From an uncultured bacterium (GTDB taxonomy: Bacteria > Calescibacteriota > Calescibacteriia > Calescibacteriales > Calescibacteriaceae), in contig CALHPK010000009.1 in NCBI GenBank assembly GCA_938036315.1, positions 146,236-210,235 on the forward strand: a stretch of 64,000 bases of DNA, given 5' to 3'. Numbering within the stretch: the stretch's first letter is position 1; every line of letters starts with the position of its first letter. A program made the translations under genes and the position numbers. Under the pieces are notes generated by a model. The model saw only the letters and a program-made list of their open reading frames with translations, did not search any database and was not told the DNA's origin. Positions 1 through 9,769 of this stretch are shown piece after piece.

Positions 1-1537
1 TAAGGAGACTTTCAATTTTCTCCTTCAGATACGGTGAGTGAATTAAGTTAGTTAAAGATAAAGCAAATCTGTATTTTTCTGGGGTAAATGGATACCACCA
101 AGGAGATCTTATTTTTTGTCCCATTTTATTTATGTGAATGTGGCGGATCTGGACCATTTCTAAAAGTCCCTCCTTCCCATGGGTCCTCCCAATCCCAGAC
201 TGTTTCACTCCTCCCCAGGGAACCTGGGGTATCGCATGAGTAATCAAGTTATCATTTATCATAACTGTAGCATAAACTAACTTTTGGGCAATTCTCTTTG
301 CTCTTTGTATATTACGAGTCCAAACAGATGCAGTAAGACCGTATATTGAGTCATTTGCAAGCTGAATAGCTTCATCTTCAGTGTCGAACGGCATAACCGG
401 AAGAACTGGACCAAATGTCTCTTCACTTACAACCTTGAACCTACCATCAACATTTGCTATAATCACTGGTTCAACGAAAAGACTTTTAATTTTTCCACCC
501 GCAAGAATTTTTGCTCCTTTTTCTTTTGCATCTTCTATATGCTCTTTGATTTTTAAAAGTTGCTTTTCAGATATTACTGCTCCAACATCATACTCCCAAG
601 GTACAGCCGAATATCCACATCTTAGTTTTTTGGTTTTCTCAACAATCAGATCTACAAACTCGTTGAATATTTTTCTTTGGACGTAAATTCTCTCAACAGA
701 TGCGCAGACTTGTCCTGTGTTGAAAAACGAACCGAATATAGCTGCATCAGATGTTATATCTAAATCAACATCTTCAAAAACTATCATTGGATCTTTCCCG
801 CCAAGTTCCATAACTACAGGAGTTAGTTTTTCAGAGGCTATCTTGATTATTCTTTTCCCTGTAAATGTTGATCCTGTGAAAAATATCTTATCAACACCGG
901 CTTTCACAAGACACTCACCAGTGTACCCGTCCCCTGTGACAACCTCCACAACTCCCTGGGGTAATCTGATATTATCGAAAATTTCCTTTATCATAATCCC
1001 AGTTTTAGGAGTGAACTCCGATGGTTTGAGGACACAGGTATTTCCTGCCATAAGAGCTATTACAATCTGCCCAACTGGTATTGAGAAAGGGAAATTCCAT
1101 GGCGATATTATTCCAATTACTCCATATGGGAAATATTCTATGTAACTTTCTCGTCCTATAAATTCCCATATCCCAATCTTAACTTTCTCCTTTTTAAGAA
1201 TTTTTTCGGTGTTTTTTGCATAAAAGCTACATAGATCTAGAATCGGGAACACATCTGAGATGAGAGCTTCAAACTTTGAAACTCCCTTCTCCTTTGATAT
1301 GACATCTGCTATATTTTCAATATTTTTTCTTATGAATTCCTTGAACTTAAGTATCCATTCAGCTCTTTCTTCAAATGGTAAGAATCCCCAGCTTTTCTGG
1401 GCTTGCTTAGCTTTCATTACAGCTGACAGAACTTCTGTTTCGTTCATATTCTTGAACTCTCCCAGGACCTCACCAGTTGCTGGATTTACACTCCTCAAAA
1501 GGGGGGGTCTCTCAACTACTTCTGTTCTCGCTATCAT
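1..1537 (-). CDS. Aldehyde dehydrogenase, 3' end outside the window
   Basis: Absent from the ORF track because it runs off the left edge, but the minus strand reads openly for 512 codons from the ATG at 1537. An in-frame stop lies about ten codons upstream, so this ATG is the natural start. It oxidises an aldehyde to the acid with NAD(P); the substrate is unknown. Visible family motifs are SPWNFPFS, the MELGGKDP segment with the general-base Glu, NTGQVCAS with the catalytic Cys, EETFGPV, and PWGGVKQSGIGRTHG near the C-terminus. A C-terminal extension with a WWYPF segment is like that of the longer succinate-semialdehyde/GabD2-type members. All plus-strand ORFs listed between 381 and 1589 are shadows of it. 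Confidence 0.9.
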   Translation of the reverse strand, partial: MIARTEVVERPPLLRSVNPATGEVLGEFKNMNETEVLSAVMKAKQAQKSWGFLPFEERAEWILKFKEFIRKNIENIADVISKEKGVSKFEALISDVFPILDLCSFYAKNTEKILKKEKVKIGIWEFIGRESYIEYFPYGVIGIISPWNFPFSIPVGQIVIALMAGNTCVLKPSEFTPKTGIMIKEIFDNIRLPQGVVEVVTGDGYTGECLVKAGVDKIFFTGSTFTGKRIIKIASEKLTPVVMELGGKDPMIVFEDVDLDITSDAAIFGSFFNTGQVCASVERIYVQRKIFNEFVDLIVEKTKKLRCGYSAVPWEYDVGAVISEKQLLKIKEHIEDAKEKGAKILAGGKIKSLFVEPVIIANVDGRFKVVSEETFGPVLPVMPFDTEDEAIQLANDSIYGLTASVWTRNIQRAKRIAQKLVYATVMINDNLITHAIPQVPWGGVKQSGIGRTHGKEGLLEMVQIRHIHINKMGQKIRSPWWYPFTPEKYRFALSLTNLIHSPYLKEKIESLL

Positions 1538-1854
1538 ATCGATAAATTTACAATTTGTGCTTATGAATTATCAAATAACAATAGTTTAGCTCCAAGCACA
1601 TTTGACACAAATTAATAATGCTCACACTTGCAAGTTACTCGAATTTTCTCATCATCTAACTCTCCATAGGTTCTGACTTACATTCTACCTTATCACATAT
1701 GAAGTAGTTTTCCTTGTACCCATGCTTATTCAATAGCAGAATAACTCTAAAGAATGCGATTATCTTACAAATGTGATAATCTGTAAGAATGAGCATTAAT
1801 TATTATCCTTAAATCTTTTTACTATCATTTTTTGATTATAACTAACTGATCAAG
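1538..1854. other. Intergenic region between divergent genes, with overlapping inverted repeats
   Basis: This 317-base gap separates the aldehyde dehydrogenase from the RNase II-like gene and must hold both promoters. It contains two mutually exclusive perfect inverted repeats at 1758-1787. A loose long-range inverted match around TAATGCTCA (about 1615-1625) and TGAGCATTA (about 1788-1798) is also present. I see no coding sequence or clear -35/-10 pair. Confidence 0.4.
1758..1787. repeat. Overlapping inverted repeats GATTATC/GATAATC and CTTACA/TGTAAG
   Basis: GATTATC (1758-1764) pairs perfectly with GATAATC (1775-1781), and CTTACA (1764-1769) pairs perfectly with TGTAAG (1782-1787). The arms interleave, so only one hairpin can form at a time. 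It sits about 70 bases before the RNase II-like start and could be an operator or a leader structure. AT-rich sequence makes chance palindromes likely. Confidence 0.35.
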
Positions 1855-3891
1855 ATGCTAAGATCAGAGTACGCTGAGAATGATCTCAAAAGAGGTAAAA
1901 TAGCATTGTTTTTCGATAGAGGGAAATTACATCTTGGTCTTATAAAAGATGAGTATAAAAATCAGAATAAACTCTTGATACTTAGCGAAACAAAAGAAGA
2001 AAAGATAATAAGAGAACTCCAGTTATACTTTATATCAAGTGTAGCAACCGATGAAAAATCTTTCTTTGCGCTTGCAGAGAGGATAAGAAACTTAGAAAAG
2101 GAAATAGATATTAGAACTTTATGGGAAATAGCAATATCAACACCAGATTTAAAGGAAATCACCGAAGATGAGATGCTTATGGCTCTTTTTCAAGAGAGTT
2201 CCGGAGAGCTTAAAATCGCTCTGAAACTGAAATTGCATTCTGATGAGAACATATTTTTCAAGAAAAAGATAAACGATCTATGGGAAATCATTCAAGAAGA
2301 AAAAGTAAAAAAAATCGAGCAAGAAAGGGAAATAAAAAGGCAAGAGGAGGAGAGGATTCTGAAGTTCAAAAAGTGGATACATTCAAATAAAGATTTCATA
2401 GAGAAGGTAAAAAATCTACCTATAACTGACTTTTTCTCTGGAAACTTCCCAACCTATCCAAATTCCGACTTAGATGATGATATAAGATTTTTTCTCGGTG
2501 AACTCAAAAATCTATTTCTTGGAAAAGATGTAAAGCAAACGATAAGGTCCGCACTATCTTACATCTCAGATATAAAAGAAAGCACCATATTCAAAATACT
2601 CTGTGCATTCTCAGTTATACATCCCTATGAAAACTTCTTTATAGAGAAATTTGGTTTGGATGTAAAAAAATTCAGCTCTGAAATAAAGATAGATATAGTT
2701 CAAAACATAACTGGAAGGGAAAAAATCGACATAGAAACTTACTCGCTTGACATTGAAGGTACAGAAATAAGAGATGATGCTGTATCAATTCCTGAAGAGG
2801 CTGATGATTGCTCCACAGAAATCTTTGTCCACATCATAGATATATCAGTGATTGATACGCCAGAAGTGATAGACAGGGTTTTGAAGATGGGAAAATCCTT
2901 CTACTTTCCTGAAGGGAAGATAGATATGCTATCAGAGAGCATAGCAAGAACTCTTTCGCTTGATTCTGGGATGATAAAGCCTGCTATTACATTCAAGATA
3001 AAAGTTAGCTTAAAAGAACATAGGATAGACGTTATCAAAGTTGACGTAGCAAAAACAGCAGTGAAGATACTCAAAAACTACGAATTTTCCAGTTGTGATG
3101 AAAAATTAGAGAAGATAAGGGATTTAGGGAAGAGGTTATACAAGATACGTGTGCTTGATAATGGGGGGGTAGACCTTATTTGTGAGGATCTGATAATTCT
3201 TATCAAGAACGGTAACAAAGAGGTGCTAAGATGGGGCGTAAATGACTACAGAATTGCTCTATCTGAAATAATGATGCTATGCGCCCACGCTATAGCAAAA
3301 TTCTGTAAAGAGAATAAAATACCAATATATTACAGAAGATCGAATATAACTCGTGAAGCTAAGGAAGAAATAAGGAAGTTTAACAACGAAGCAATAACTT
3401 TGAACCTTCCTCGACCCTACATTTTGTGGAGGAATATAAGAGCTGCAAGACATATCGAAACAACAATTGAACCATCAGGAGCTGAATCAATAGGATATGA
3501 TCTTTATGCTTGGGGAACATCTCCGATACGCAGAGCGTGGGATTTTATTAACATCTTACAAATTGGAAGGTTTCTTGATGGGAAGAAATTATTTTCTGAA
3601 GAAGAATTAGAAAAGATGAAAACAAAAATTGAGGTGGCTATAAGCAATGCCGAAACCGCAGAAGATAAAAGATATAAATACATTCTTTCAGCGCATATTC
3701 TTCAGGAGCTAAGAAATAAAGAATTTTCAGCTTTAGTTGTTGAAAGTGGGAAAATACACACATACTGGGTAGACGAAATCGCCTCTTTCGTAAAAGGAAA
3801 AAGCAAAAGTGGAGCCGATGTACTAAAATATGTTAAGGTAAAACTGGAAGCAGACCCCGTAGAACAAACAATAAAAGTAATAGAAATATAA
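1855..3891 (+). CDS. RNase II/R-family (RNB domain) protein
   Basis: 678 aa. The N-terminus (KRGKIALFFDRGKLHLGLI) resembles the start of the short cyanobacterial/chloroplast-type RNase II proteins; a charged helical region follows. The RNB domain starts near residue 295. The catalytic segment reads DIEGTEIRDDAVSI: aligned with E. coli RNase II (D201...D207-M-D209-D210), the first, third and fourth Asp are kept but the D207 position is Ile. The downstream substrate-clamping motif TSPIRRAWD near residue 553 and a YFP equivalent of YLP are retained. A C-terminal S1-like beta segment seems to follow. The usual role is 3'-to-5' single-stranded RNA degradation; activity may be reduced or altered here. 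It is a single gene, convergent with rho. Confidence 0.8.
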   Translation: MLRSEYAENDLKRGKIALFFDRGKLHLGLIKDEYKNQNKLLILSETKEEKIIRELQLYFISSVATDEKSFFALAERIRNLEKEIDIRTLWEIAISTPDLKEITEDEMLMALFQESSGELKIALKLKLHSDENIFFKKKINDLWEIIQEEKVKKIEQEREIKRQEEERILKFKKWIHSNKDFIEKVKNLPITDFFSGNFPTYPNSDLDDDIRFFLGELKNLFLGKDVKQTIRSALSYISDIKESTIFKILCAFSVIHPYENFFIEKFGLDVKKFSSEIKIDIVQNITGREKIDIETYSLDIEGTEIRDDAVSIPEEADDCSTEIFVHIIDISVIDTPEVIDRVLKMGKSFYFPEGKIDMLSESIARTLSLDSGMIKPAITFKIKVSLKEHRIDVIKVDVAKTAVKILKNYEFSSCDEKLEKIRDLGKRLYKIRVLDNGGVDLICEDLIILIKNGNKEVLRWGVNDYRIALSEIMMLCAHAIAKFCKENKIPIYYRRSNITREAKEEIRKFNNEAITLNLPRPYILWRNIRAARHIETTIEPSGAESIGYDLYAWGTSPIRRAWDFINILQIGRFLDGKKLFSEEELEKMKTKIEVAISNAETAEDKRYKYILSAHILQELRNKEFSALVVESGKIHTYWVDEIASFVKGKSKSGADVLKYVKVKLEADPVEQTIKVIEI

Positions 3892-3946
3892 TCAACTTAG
3901 TATATAGCATCACAAAGAAATCAAAAGATCAACATTCCCGAGCTCA

Positions 3947-5869
3947 CTAAGAAGATAGCATAAGCTCAAATAACTCTGTATTATTTTTTGTCTTTATCAT
4001 CCTTTCGTAGAGAAGTTCCATAGCCTCTACCGCTGTTATTGGTTGAAGGCTCTTTCTCAAAAGCCATACCTTCGGGAGAAATTCAGGTGGGATGAGAAGC
4101 TCCTCTTTTCTAGTTCCAGATCGATGAATATCTATTGCTGGGAAAATTCTCCGCTCAGAAATTCTTCTATCAAGGTAGATCTCCATATTTCCTGTTCCTT
4201 TGAACTCTTCGAAGATGACCTCATCCATTCGTGATCCTGTGTCAATAAGACAGGTAGCAAGAATGGTGAGAGAACCACCACCTTCTATCGCTCGTGCTGC
4301 TCCGAAGAATTTTTTCGGGAACTGTAAGGCAGCAGAATCTATCCCACCCGTTAGAACCTTTCCCGATGATGGAATGTATTGATTATATGCTCTGGTAAGT
4401 CTGGTTATAGAATCAAGAAATATAACAACATCGTGCTTGTACTCAACAAGGCGCTTGGCTTCCGATAGAACTATCTCAGCTACTCTTATGTGAGTTTCTG
4501 GCTTTTCATCAAAAGTTGCAGCGGCTACTTCAACTCTCCTTGATTTTGCATATTTCTCCACAATATTGCGTTTCCAATCGGTCACCTCTTCAGGTCTCTC
4601 ATCTATAAGAAGAATAATCATTATAACATCTGGATGATTTTCGAGTATAGCCCTTGCTATATTCTGCAAGAGCATAGTTTTGCCAGCCCGAGGTGGAGAA
4701 ACTATAAGCCCTCGCTGCCCCTTACCAATAGGAGCTATAATATCCACAACCCTACAAGATATATCCTTATCTATCTGAAAATCAAGCTCAAATTTCTTGG
4801 TAGGATAATAAGGAATAAGATTCTCAAACAGAGTTCTTTCTCTGGACTTTCTCGGATCTACGAAGTTTATCTTATCAACAGTGTGAAGTGAAAAGTATCT
4901 ATCCTTTTCGTCCCTTGGCGGCCTTATCTCACCAGCTACGATATCCCCTGTCCTAATCCCGTATTTTTTTATCAATGTTTTTGACACAAAGACGTCTTCA
5001 TTTGACGGGAGAAAATTGTTGTGCGAAAATCTTATGAATCCGGACCCGCTCTCTATCATCTGGAAAACTCCCTCAGCATAAAGGCGTATATCATAATCAG
5101 TATACGCTCCTGCAAGAATTGCAGAAATTAACTCTTGTCTCCTCATACCAGATGGATCCTCTATTCCAATGTCATAAGCTATCTTGATAAGCTCACCTAT
5201 AGTTTTCATACTAACCTTGTTCAGAAGGATATACTTACCTATCCTATGCGCCACATCATCATCTTCTATTATCAGCTCCCTCAATCTGTATGGAATAAAT
5301 TTTTTCTTCTGCGGTGGCCGAGAAACAGAGGCTTCTTCAGATTCTGGAGATTCTGGAGATCTCTCCACATAAGACACCTGCTCCAGCGTATGTGTAGATT
5401 CTTGAGCCTCCACTACTGGTATGGATTGCTCATATTTGGATTGCTCATATTTACCAGAAACTTCAATGCTCTCAGCTACCTCCTCTTCGCCATCTTCCCC
5501 CTTACGCTCAATCTCCCCCGATCTTTTTTCCCTCTCTCCTTCATCAACTCCCCCTTCCGACATACTCTCATCTACTTCATCCCTCATAGTCTCTATTTCG
5601 CTTACCTCTGCTTTTATCCTTTCTTCTATTCCTTCAACTGTACTGGTAGATTGTTCGACGAGCACTTCACGTTCTATTCCACTCTCTTGTGAGCCTTGTT
5701 GTGATGATACAGATTCACTCACAACATCCAGTCCTTCCATCCCCTCTACGGACTCTGAAATACTTGCTACACTTTCCCTTCTTTTCCTCCTATTTTTGGT
5801 TTTATCTGAATTACTCTCTGCCTGCGCTAATAATTCATTATCTCCTTTCTGTTGCTTTCTTTTTGGCAT
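3947..5869 (-). CDS. rho: Transcription termination factor Rho
   Basis: 640 aa. Hexameric RNA-dependent helicase that ends transcription. Residues 1 to about 210 are a low-complexity, Glu/Ser/Lys-rich extension. The Rho N-terminal and cold-shock RNA-binding domain ([20 protein letters not shown]) comes next. The ATPase core has Walker A SPPRAGKT near residue 395, Walker [12 protein letters not shown], the Q-loop region [13 protein letters not shown], and the strongly conserved [15 protein letters not shown] and [13 protein letters not shown] segments. The start follows an AAGGAT Shine-Dalgarno-like sequence. The gene is divergent from the Wza-like gene. The acidic extension contains perfect short repeats (SPESPES and [10 protein letters not shown]), so its length may vary between strains. 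Confidence 0.97.
   Translation of the reverse strand: MPKRKQQKGDNELLAQAESNSDKTKNRRKRRESVASISESVEGMEGLDVVSESVSSQQGSQESGIEREVLVEQSTSTVEGIEERIKAEVSEIETMRDEVDESMSEGGVDEGEREKRSGEIERKGEDGEEEVAESIEVSGKYEQSKYEQSIPVVEAQESTHTLEQVSYVERSPESPESEEASVSRPPQKKKFIPYRLRELIIEDDDVAHRIGKYILLNKVSMKTIGELIKIAYDIGIEDPSGMRRQELISAILAGAYTDYDIRLYAEGVFQMIESGSGFIRFSHNNFLPSNEDVFVSKTLIKKYGIRTGDIVAGEIRPPRDEKDRYFSLHTVDKINFVDPRKSRERTLFENLIPYYPTKKFELDFQIDKDISCRVVDIIAPIGKGQRGLIVSPPRAGKTMLLQNIARAILENHPDVIMIILLIDERPEEVTDWKRNIVEKYAKSRRVEVAAATFDEKPETHIRVAEIVLSEAKRLVEYKHDVVIFLDSITRLTRAYNQYIPSSGKVLTGGIDSAALQFPKKFFGAARAIEGGGSLTILATCLIDTGSRMDEVIFEEFKGTGNMEIYLDRRISERRIFPAIDIHRSGTRKEELLIPPEFLPKVWLLRKSLQPITAVEAMELLYERMIKTKNNTELFELMLSS
5423..5452. 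repeat. 15-bp perfect tandem duplication inside rho
   Basis: ggattgctcatattt occurs twice in a row, in frame, and encodes YEQSK-type repeats in the acidic N-terminal extension of Rho. A smaller gattctgga duplication lies about 90 bases away (SPESPES). Confidence 0.85.
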
Positions 5870-5990
5870 AACAAATATCCTTTTGCTCGAGTAAAAATCT
5901 TATTCGGCAGAACTTCGTCTACTAAGAAGCATAAATCTCTTTTTTACCACGACTAATGAAAAATTTGTGAATAAAATATTTTAAATAATT

Positions 5991-6019
5991 TTGACAGAAA
6001 ATTTCAAAATACCGAAAAT
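5991..6019 (+). promoter_or_regulatory. Candidate promoter for the Wza-like gene
   Basis: A perfect TTGACA -35 box (5991-5996) is followed 17 bases later by GAAAAT (6014-6019), which matches four of six -10 positions. It lies about 40 bases before the start codon at 6060, in the divergent rho/wza-like gap. The element gaaaattt occurs twice within it. Confidence 0.35.
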
Positions 6020-6059
6020 TTAGAATATAGCCAGCGGATACCCAAATTATTAGATCGCA

Positions 6060-8432
6060 ATGCAAAGACCCAAAAGTGCAAATAGTAATAGAATAGGTCT
6101 TCTCAGAACTTTAATAATTTTAGCTACCCAACTTTGGACAATACCAGCATACCCCCAAACATCCACCCACTCCCAAGCCCAAATACAGGAGCTAGCACTT
6201 AGAAAAATCGAAGATAAAATACAATTCCTTCTCCCTGAACAACGAATACTATTGAATAATCTAATAAAAAAACTTTCTATAAATTATCAGGAGAAATTAA
6301 TCTCAATAATAAATAGTATAACTCCTCCCATAATCCCAGCTTTAGTAAATCTGCTGTCTCTTATGGATGAACTTGAAATCCAAAAGACCTTAGATGAAAT
6401 GGCTGGACTTCCCAGAATACTTCAGGAAGAATACATAAAAACCAAACTCAAAGTAAAAGAGAAGATCAAAGAATCTTCAGAAATAGAAAAATTTTATCTA
6501 TCAGGAGGAGATTTTAAAAAGTACTATGAGGAGGATGGGAGATTTCTCCGCCAAATCGGGTATGACATAGCTTGGCCAAAAGATAGTTATCTATTAAAGC
6601 CACAATTTGTGTCAGAAGGCTACATTTTAGGACCTGGGGATTCCCTCCTTGTTTACATCTGGGGGAAAGCAAGACTTCCCGATATATTAAACTTCCCATT
6701 ACAGGTTACAGTTCTTTCTGACGGAAGAATATTCATCCCTATGGTAGGTCCTATAAATGTTGGTGGACTCACAATCGAGCAAGCGTCTGAGATAATAAAA
6801 TTAGCTACAAAAAGAGTATTAGGAGATGTGGAAACTGCCACATCTTTGTCATCAATAAAGTCTATCCCAGTGATAGTGATGGGAGAAGTAGCCAATCCTG
6901 GGATCATAGCTCTTTCAGGGACACTATCTATATTTGATGCTATATCCTTAGCCGGGGGCATCAAAAAGTCCGGTTCACTGAGAAACATAGAAATAAAACG
7001 ACAAGGAAAAACCATAGGCAAAGTGGATCTGTACGAACTTATAGTCAAAGGAAATACAGAGGGGATCATAAGCGGGGTAAATCTGAGAGCATGGGATACA
7101 ATATTTGTACCGAAAATTGGCTCCACCTTTGCCATAAAAGGTTCAATAAAAACAGAAGGAATATACGAGATGGGAGGAAAAAGCATAAAACTTAAGGAAG
7201 CACTTGAGTATTCGGGAGGTACTTTACCAGAGTCAGGGAAATTCAGGGTCAGGATCTTGAGATATGAAGGTGAAAAAAGGGTATCCGTCTCTGATGAGAT
7301 AATAGAAATCAAAGAAGGAGAACCGCAAAAAGATTTTGAAATACAAAGTGGAGACGTTGTAGAAATCTTCCCAGCTGTCTTTATAGAAGAAGATAGAAAA
7401 ATTATGATATCCGGGTATGTCAGATCTCCCGGGATCATTCCATATTTCGAAGGGTTTACACTAAAAGATGCGGTAGCTTTGGCTGGCGGATTCAAAGATG
7501 CAATCCCACCGACAGGTTACGAACTCATAAGAAAAGTCGATAAGAACAATGAAGAAGCAAAAACCACAATCTTCCCAGACGGGAAAAGGGAAATGAAGAT
7601 AATTGTAGAAGAACTGGAAAAAATAAAGATTCTTCCATATGACAAAGTGACAATTCTTCCCCCACCGGAAACTGAAATTCCAAGATTTATAGAGGTTGAG
7701 ATCATAGGAGAGGTAAAATTTCCAAGCAGGTATATAGTTCAGAAAGGAGAAAGATTGTACGATGTTCTCAAAAGAGCTGGAGGTTTTACGGATAAGGCTT
7801 TCCCGGAAGGGATAGTTTTCCTGAGAGATTCCTTAGCTGTAGCGCAAAAAGAGAAGTTGGAGCTCGTATCCAACCTCCTGACAAAAGAGCTTTTAGGTGA
7901 AATATCTTATTACGCACCGCTCCAGCCTTTTTCTCAAACCCTCCCAGCGCAACGAACTCTTGCAGAAGACAGAATAAACTTGATAAAGTATCTTACAGAA
8001 AGAGCTCAAGCCAGGGGTAGAATAGTAGTGAAAGTAACAAAAGATCTTGAAGAGCTCCGCAGATCAGAACACAATATCGAGCTTGAAAACGGGGATAAAA
8101 TCTTTATTCCATCTACTCCTTCTTTTGTTGTAGTAGCTGGCGAGGTGAAAAATCCATCAACATTCTCATATGTCAGGGGGAAAAGTGGAAAGTTTTATAT
8201 AAACCAAGCAGGCGGTTTCACTAAATACGCAAATACTGATGAAACTTACATCATACGCGCAAGCGGGGAAACCTCAGATTCACTCTCAGATGTAAAACCT
8301 GGTGATACCATTGTCGTTCCCCCTAAAATAGTTTACCCATATCAGACCTGGTACATAGTAAGAGATGCTTTATCTCTCATTTTCCAGGGAGTCTCCGCAT
8401 CAGCACTTATGTACAACGCTATAAAACGATAA
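6060..8432 (+). CDS. Wza-like polysaccharide export protein with multiple SLBB domains
   Basis: 790 aa. The N-terminus carries a probable signal sequence (LIILATQLWTIPAYPQ), then a helical region. The polysaccharide export domain begins near residue 185 (YILGPGDSLLVYIWGKA), with the typical SDGRIFIPMVGPINVGG. SLBB-type repeats, recognisable by G-V-x-x-P-G or similar, occur near residues 270, 357, 447, 547 and 692. A short hydrophobic stretch ends the protein. The family forms the outer-membrane channel or periplasmic conduit for capsule or exopolysaccharide. No lipobox Cys is visible after the signal, unlike E. coli Wza. No Wzc or polymerase gene is adjacent; a Wzi-like gene lies at 61324. 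Confidence 0.88.
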   Translation: MQRPKSANSNRIGLLRTLIILATQLWTIPAYPQTSTHSQAQIQELALRKIEDKIQFLLPEQRILLNNLIKKLSINYQEKLISIINSITPPIIPALVNLLSLMDELEIQKTLDEMAGLPRILQEEYIKTKLKVKEKIKESSEIEKFYLSGGDFKKYYEEDGRFLRQIGYDIAWPKDSYLLKPQFVSEGYILGPGDSLLVYIWGKARLPDILNFPLQVTVLSDGRIFIPMVGPINVGGLTIEQASEIIKLATKRVLGDVETATSLSSIKSIPVIVMGEVANPGIIALSGTLSIFDAISLAGGIKKSGSLRNIEIKRQGKTIGKVDLYELIVKGNTEGIISGVNLRAWDTIFVPKIGSTFAIKGSIKTEGIYEMGGKSIKLKEALEYSGGTLPESGKFRVRILRYEGEKRVSVSDEIIEIKEGEPQKDFEIQSGDVVEIFPAVFIEEDRKIMISGYVRSPGIIPYFEGFTLKDAVALAGGFKDAIPPTGYELIRKVDKNNEEAKTTIFPDGKREMKIIVEELEKIKILPYDKVTILPPPETEIPRFIEVEIIGEVKFPSRYIVQKGERLYDVLKRAGGFTDKAFPEGIVFLRDSLAVAQKEKLELVSNLLTKELLGEISYYAPLQPFSQTLPAQRTLAEDRINLIKYLTERAQARGRIVVKVTKDLEELRRSEHNIELENGDKIFIPSTPSFVVVAGEVKNPSTFSYVRGKSGKFYINQAGGFTKYANTDETYIIRASGETSDSLSDVKPGDTIVVPPKIVYPYQTWYIVRDALSLIFQGVSASALMYNAIKR

Positions 8433-8594
8433 CCCTTTGAAACTTGCAGAGTACCAAAATCTCCGAAGAATCTAAACATTATGTGTTCTGAGTTTTTACT
8501 CAAAATAATCCTCAGACCTAAAATTTCATAATGCACAAATCATTATAATAAATGGACATAAATTAAATAAATTAATGGAGTTAGACCTAAAGAT

Positions 8595-9710
8595 ATGCAG
8601 AGTTTTTTGACAGTTGAAGAGTTTGGACCTGACAAAATATCTTACTTTCTGAACTCAATAGTCTACATAAGCAAGTTGCAGAATGTAGATGATATACTTT
8701 TCAAAATAGCCGATGTTCTCAGAAATATACTTGAATGTGATAGAGTATCTATCTTTGTCTGGGATAAAAGAAAAGATAAACTATGGACAAAAGTAGCACA
8801 CGGACTTGCTGGAAGAATAGAGGTAGACAAAGAAACCGGGATTGTGGGCTGGACATTCAGAAATCAAAAAAGCGTGATAATCAATGATCCTTACTCCAAT
8901 CCGTACTTCAATCCAGAAGTTGACAGAAAAACAGGATACAAAACTAAAAATATATTGGCTACTCCGCTCAGAACATATTCCGGAAATGTTATAGGAGTTG
9001 TTGAAGCAATAAACAAGTTAAGCGGTAACTTCTCTGAAAGAGATATAAAACTTGCAGAAATCATTTCTATATACATATCAAACTTTTTTGAGAACTCTTT
9101 ACTATATGAAGAGATAAAGAGGACTCAGGAGGAAATAGTCTACAGATTATCAATTGCTGCGGAATTCAGAGATAGTACAACATACAAACATCTTGTGCGA
9201 ATGTCTTTATATTCTTATCTTATAGCAGTGGAGATGGGGTTTGATGAAAGCTGGTGTGAAAAACTCAGGTTAGCAGCTCCGATGCATGATATAGGCAAAA
9301 TCGGAATAAAAGACAGCATACTTTTGAAACCAGCAAAACTCACAAAAGAGGAATTTGAGGAGATGAAAAATCATACAATATATGGATATGAAATTCTCAA
9401 GGATTCAGATATTGAGGTATTGCGTATGGCGTCTAACATAGCAGCCTGCCACCACGAGAAATACGACGGTTCAGGATATCCCCGCGGGCTAAAAGGAGAA
9501 GAGATTCCTCCCGAAGCGAGAATAGTCTCGGTAGCAGATGTATTTGATGCTCTCACATCGAAAAGACCTTACAAAGACCCCTTCCCGCCAGAAGAGGCAG
9601 TCGAATACATAAAGAAAGAAAGCGGCAAATCCTTCGATCCTAAAGTAGTCTCCGCATTTCTAAAAGCTCTCCCCAAAATCTTAGAAACTATGAATGAAAA
9701 CAAAGATTAA
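8595..9710 (+). CDS. GAF-HD-GYP cyclic di-GMP phosphodiesterase candidate
   Basis: 371 aa. A GAF sensor domain (about residues 15-165, with CDRVSIFVWD and IVGWTFRNQKSVIIND) is followed by an HD-GYP domain. The metal ligands are visible: HDIGKIGI near residue 230, and HHEKYDGSGYPRGL near residue 285, the signature of c-di-GMP phosphodiesterases. The probable role is lowering c-di-GMP in response to a ligand or redox signal sensed by GAF. It lies between the polysaccharide exporter and flhF, a setting that fits a motility/surface-attachment switch. Confidence 0.92.
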   Translation: MQSFLTVEEFGPDKISYFLNSIVYISKLQNVDDILFKIADVLRNILECDRVSIFVWDKRKDKLWTKVAHGLAGRIEVDKETGIVGWTFRNQKSVIINDPYSNPYFNPEVDRKTGYKTKNILATPLRTYSGNVIGVVEAINKLSGNFSERDIKLAEIISIYISNFFENSLLYEEIKRTQEEIVYRLSIAAEFRDSTTYKHLVRMSLYSYLIAVEMGFDESWCEKLRLAAPMHDIGKIGIKDSILLKPAKLTKEEFEEMKNHTIYGYEILKDSDIEVLRMASNIAACHHEKYDGSGYPRGLKGEEIPPEARIVSVADVFDALTSKRPYKDPFPPEEAVEYIKKESGKSFDPKVVSAFLKALPKILETMNENKD

Positions 9711-9769
9711 TAATAACAGTACTGCCCGATGTCTCCGCATAGCCAGAACAAAAAGTAAAATTTTATAAT

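Noticed and set aside
381-1589. Plus-strand ORFs of 101-142 aa
   Set aside because: Low-complexity shadows of the aldehyde dehydrogenase, which reads openly on the minus strand through the whole stretch with all family motifs.
5135-5894. Plus ORFs of 185 and 157 aa opposite rho
   Set aside because: They are the antisense of the acidic Rho N-terminus, giving Ser/Phe-rich nonsense.
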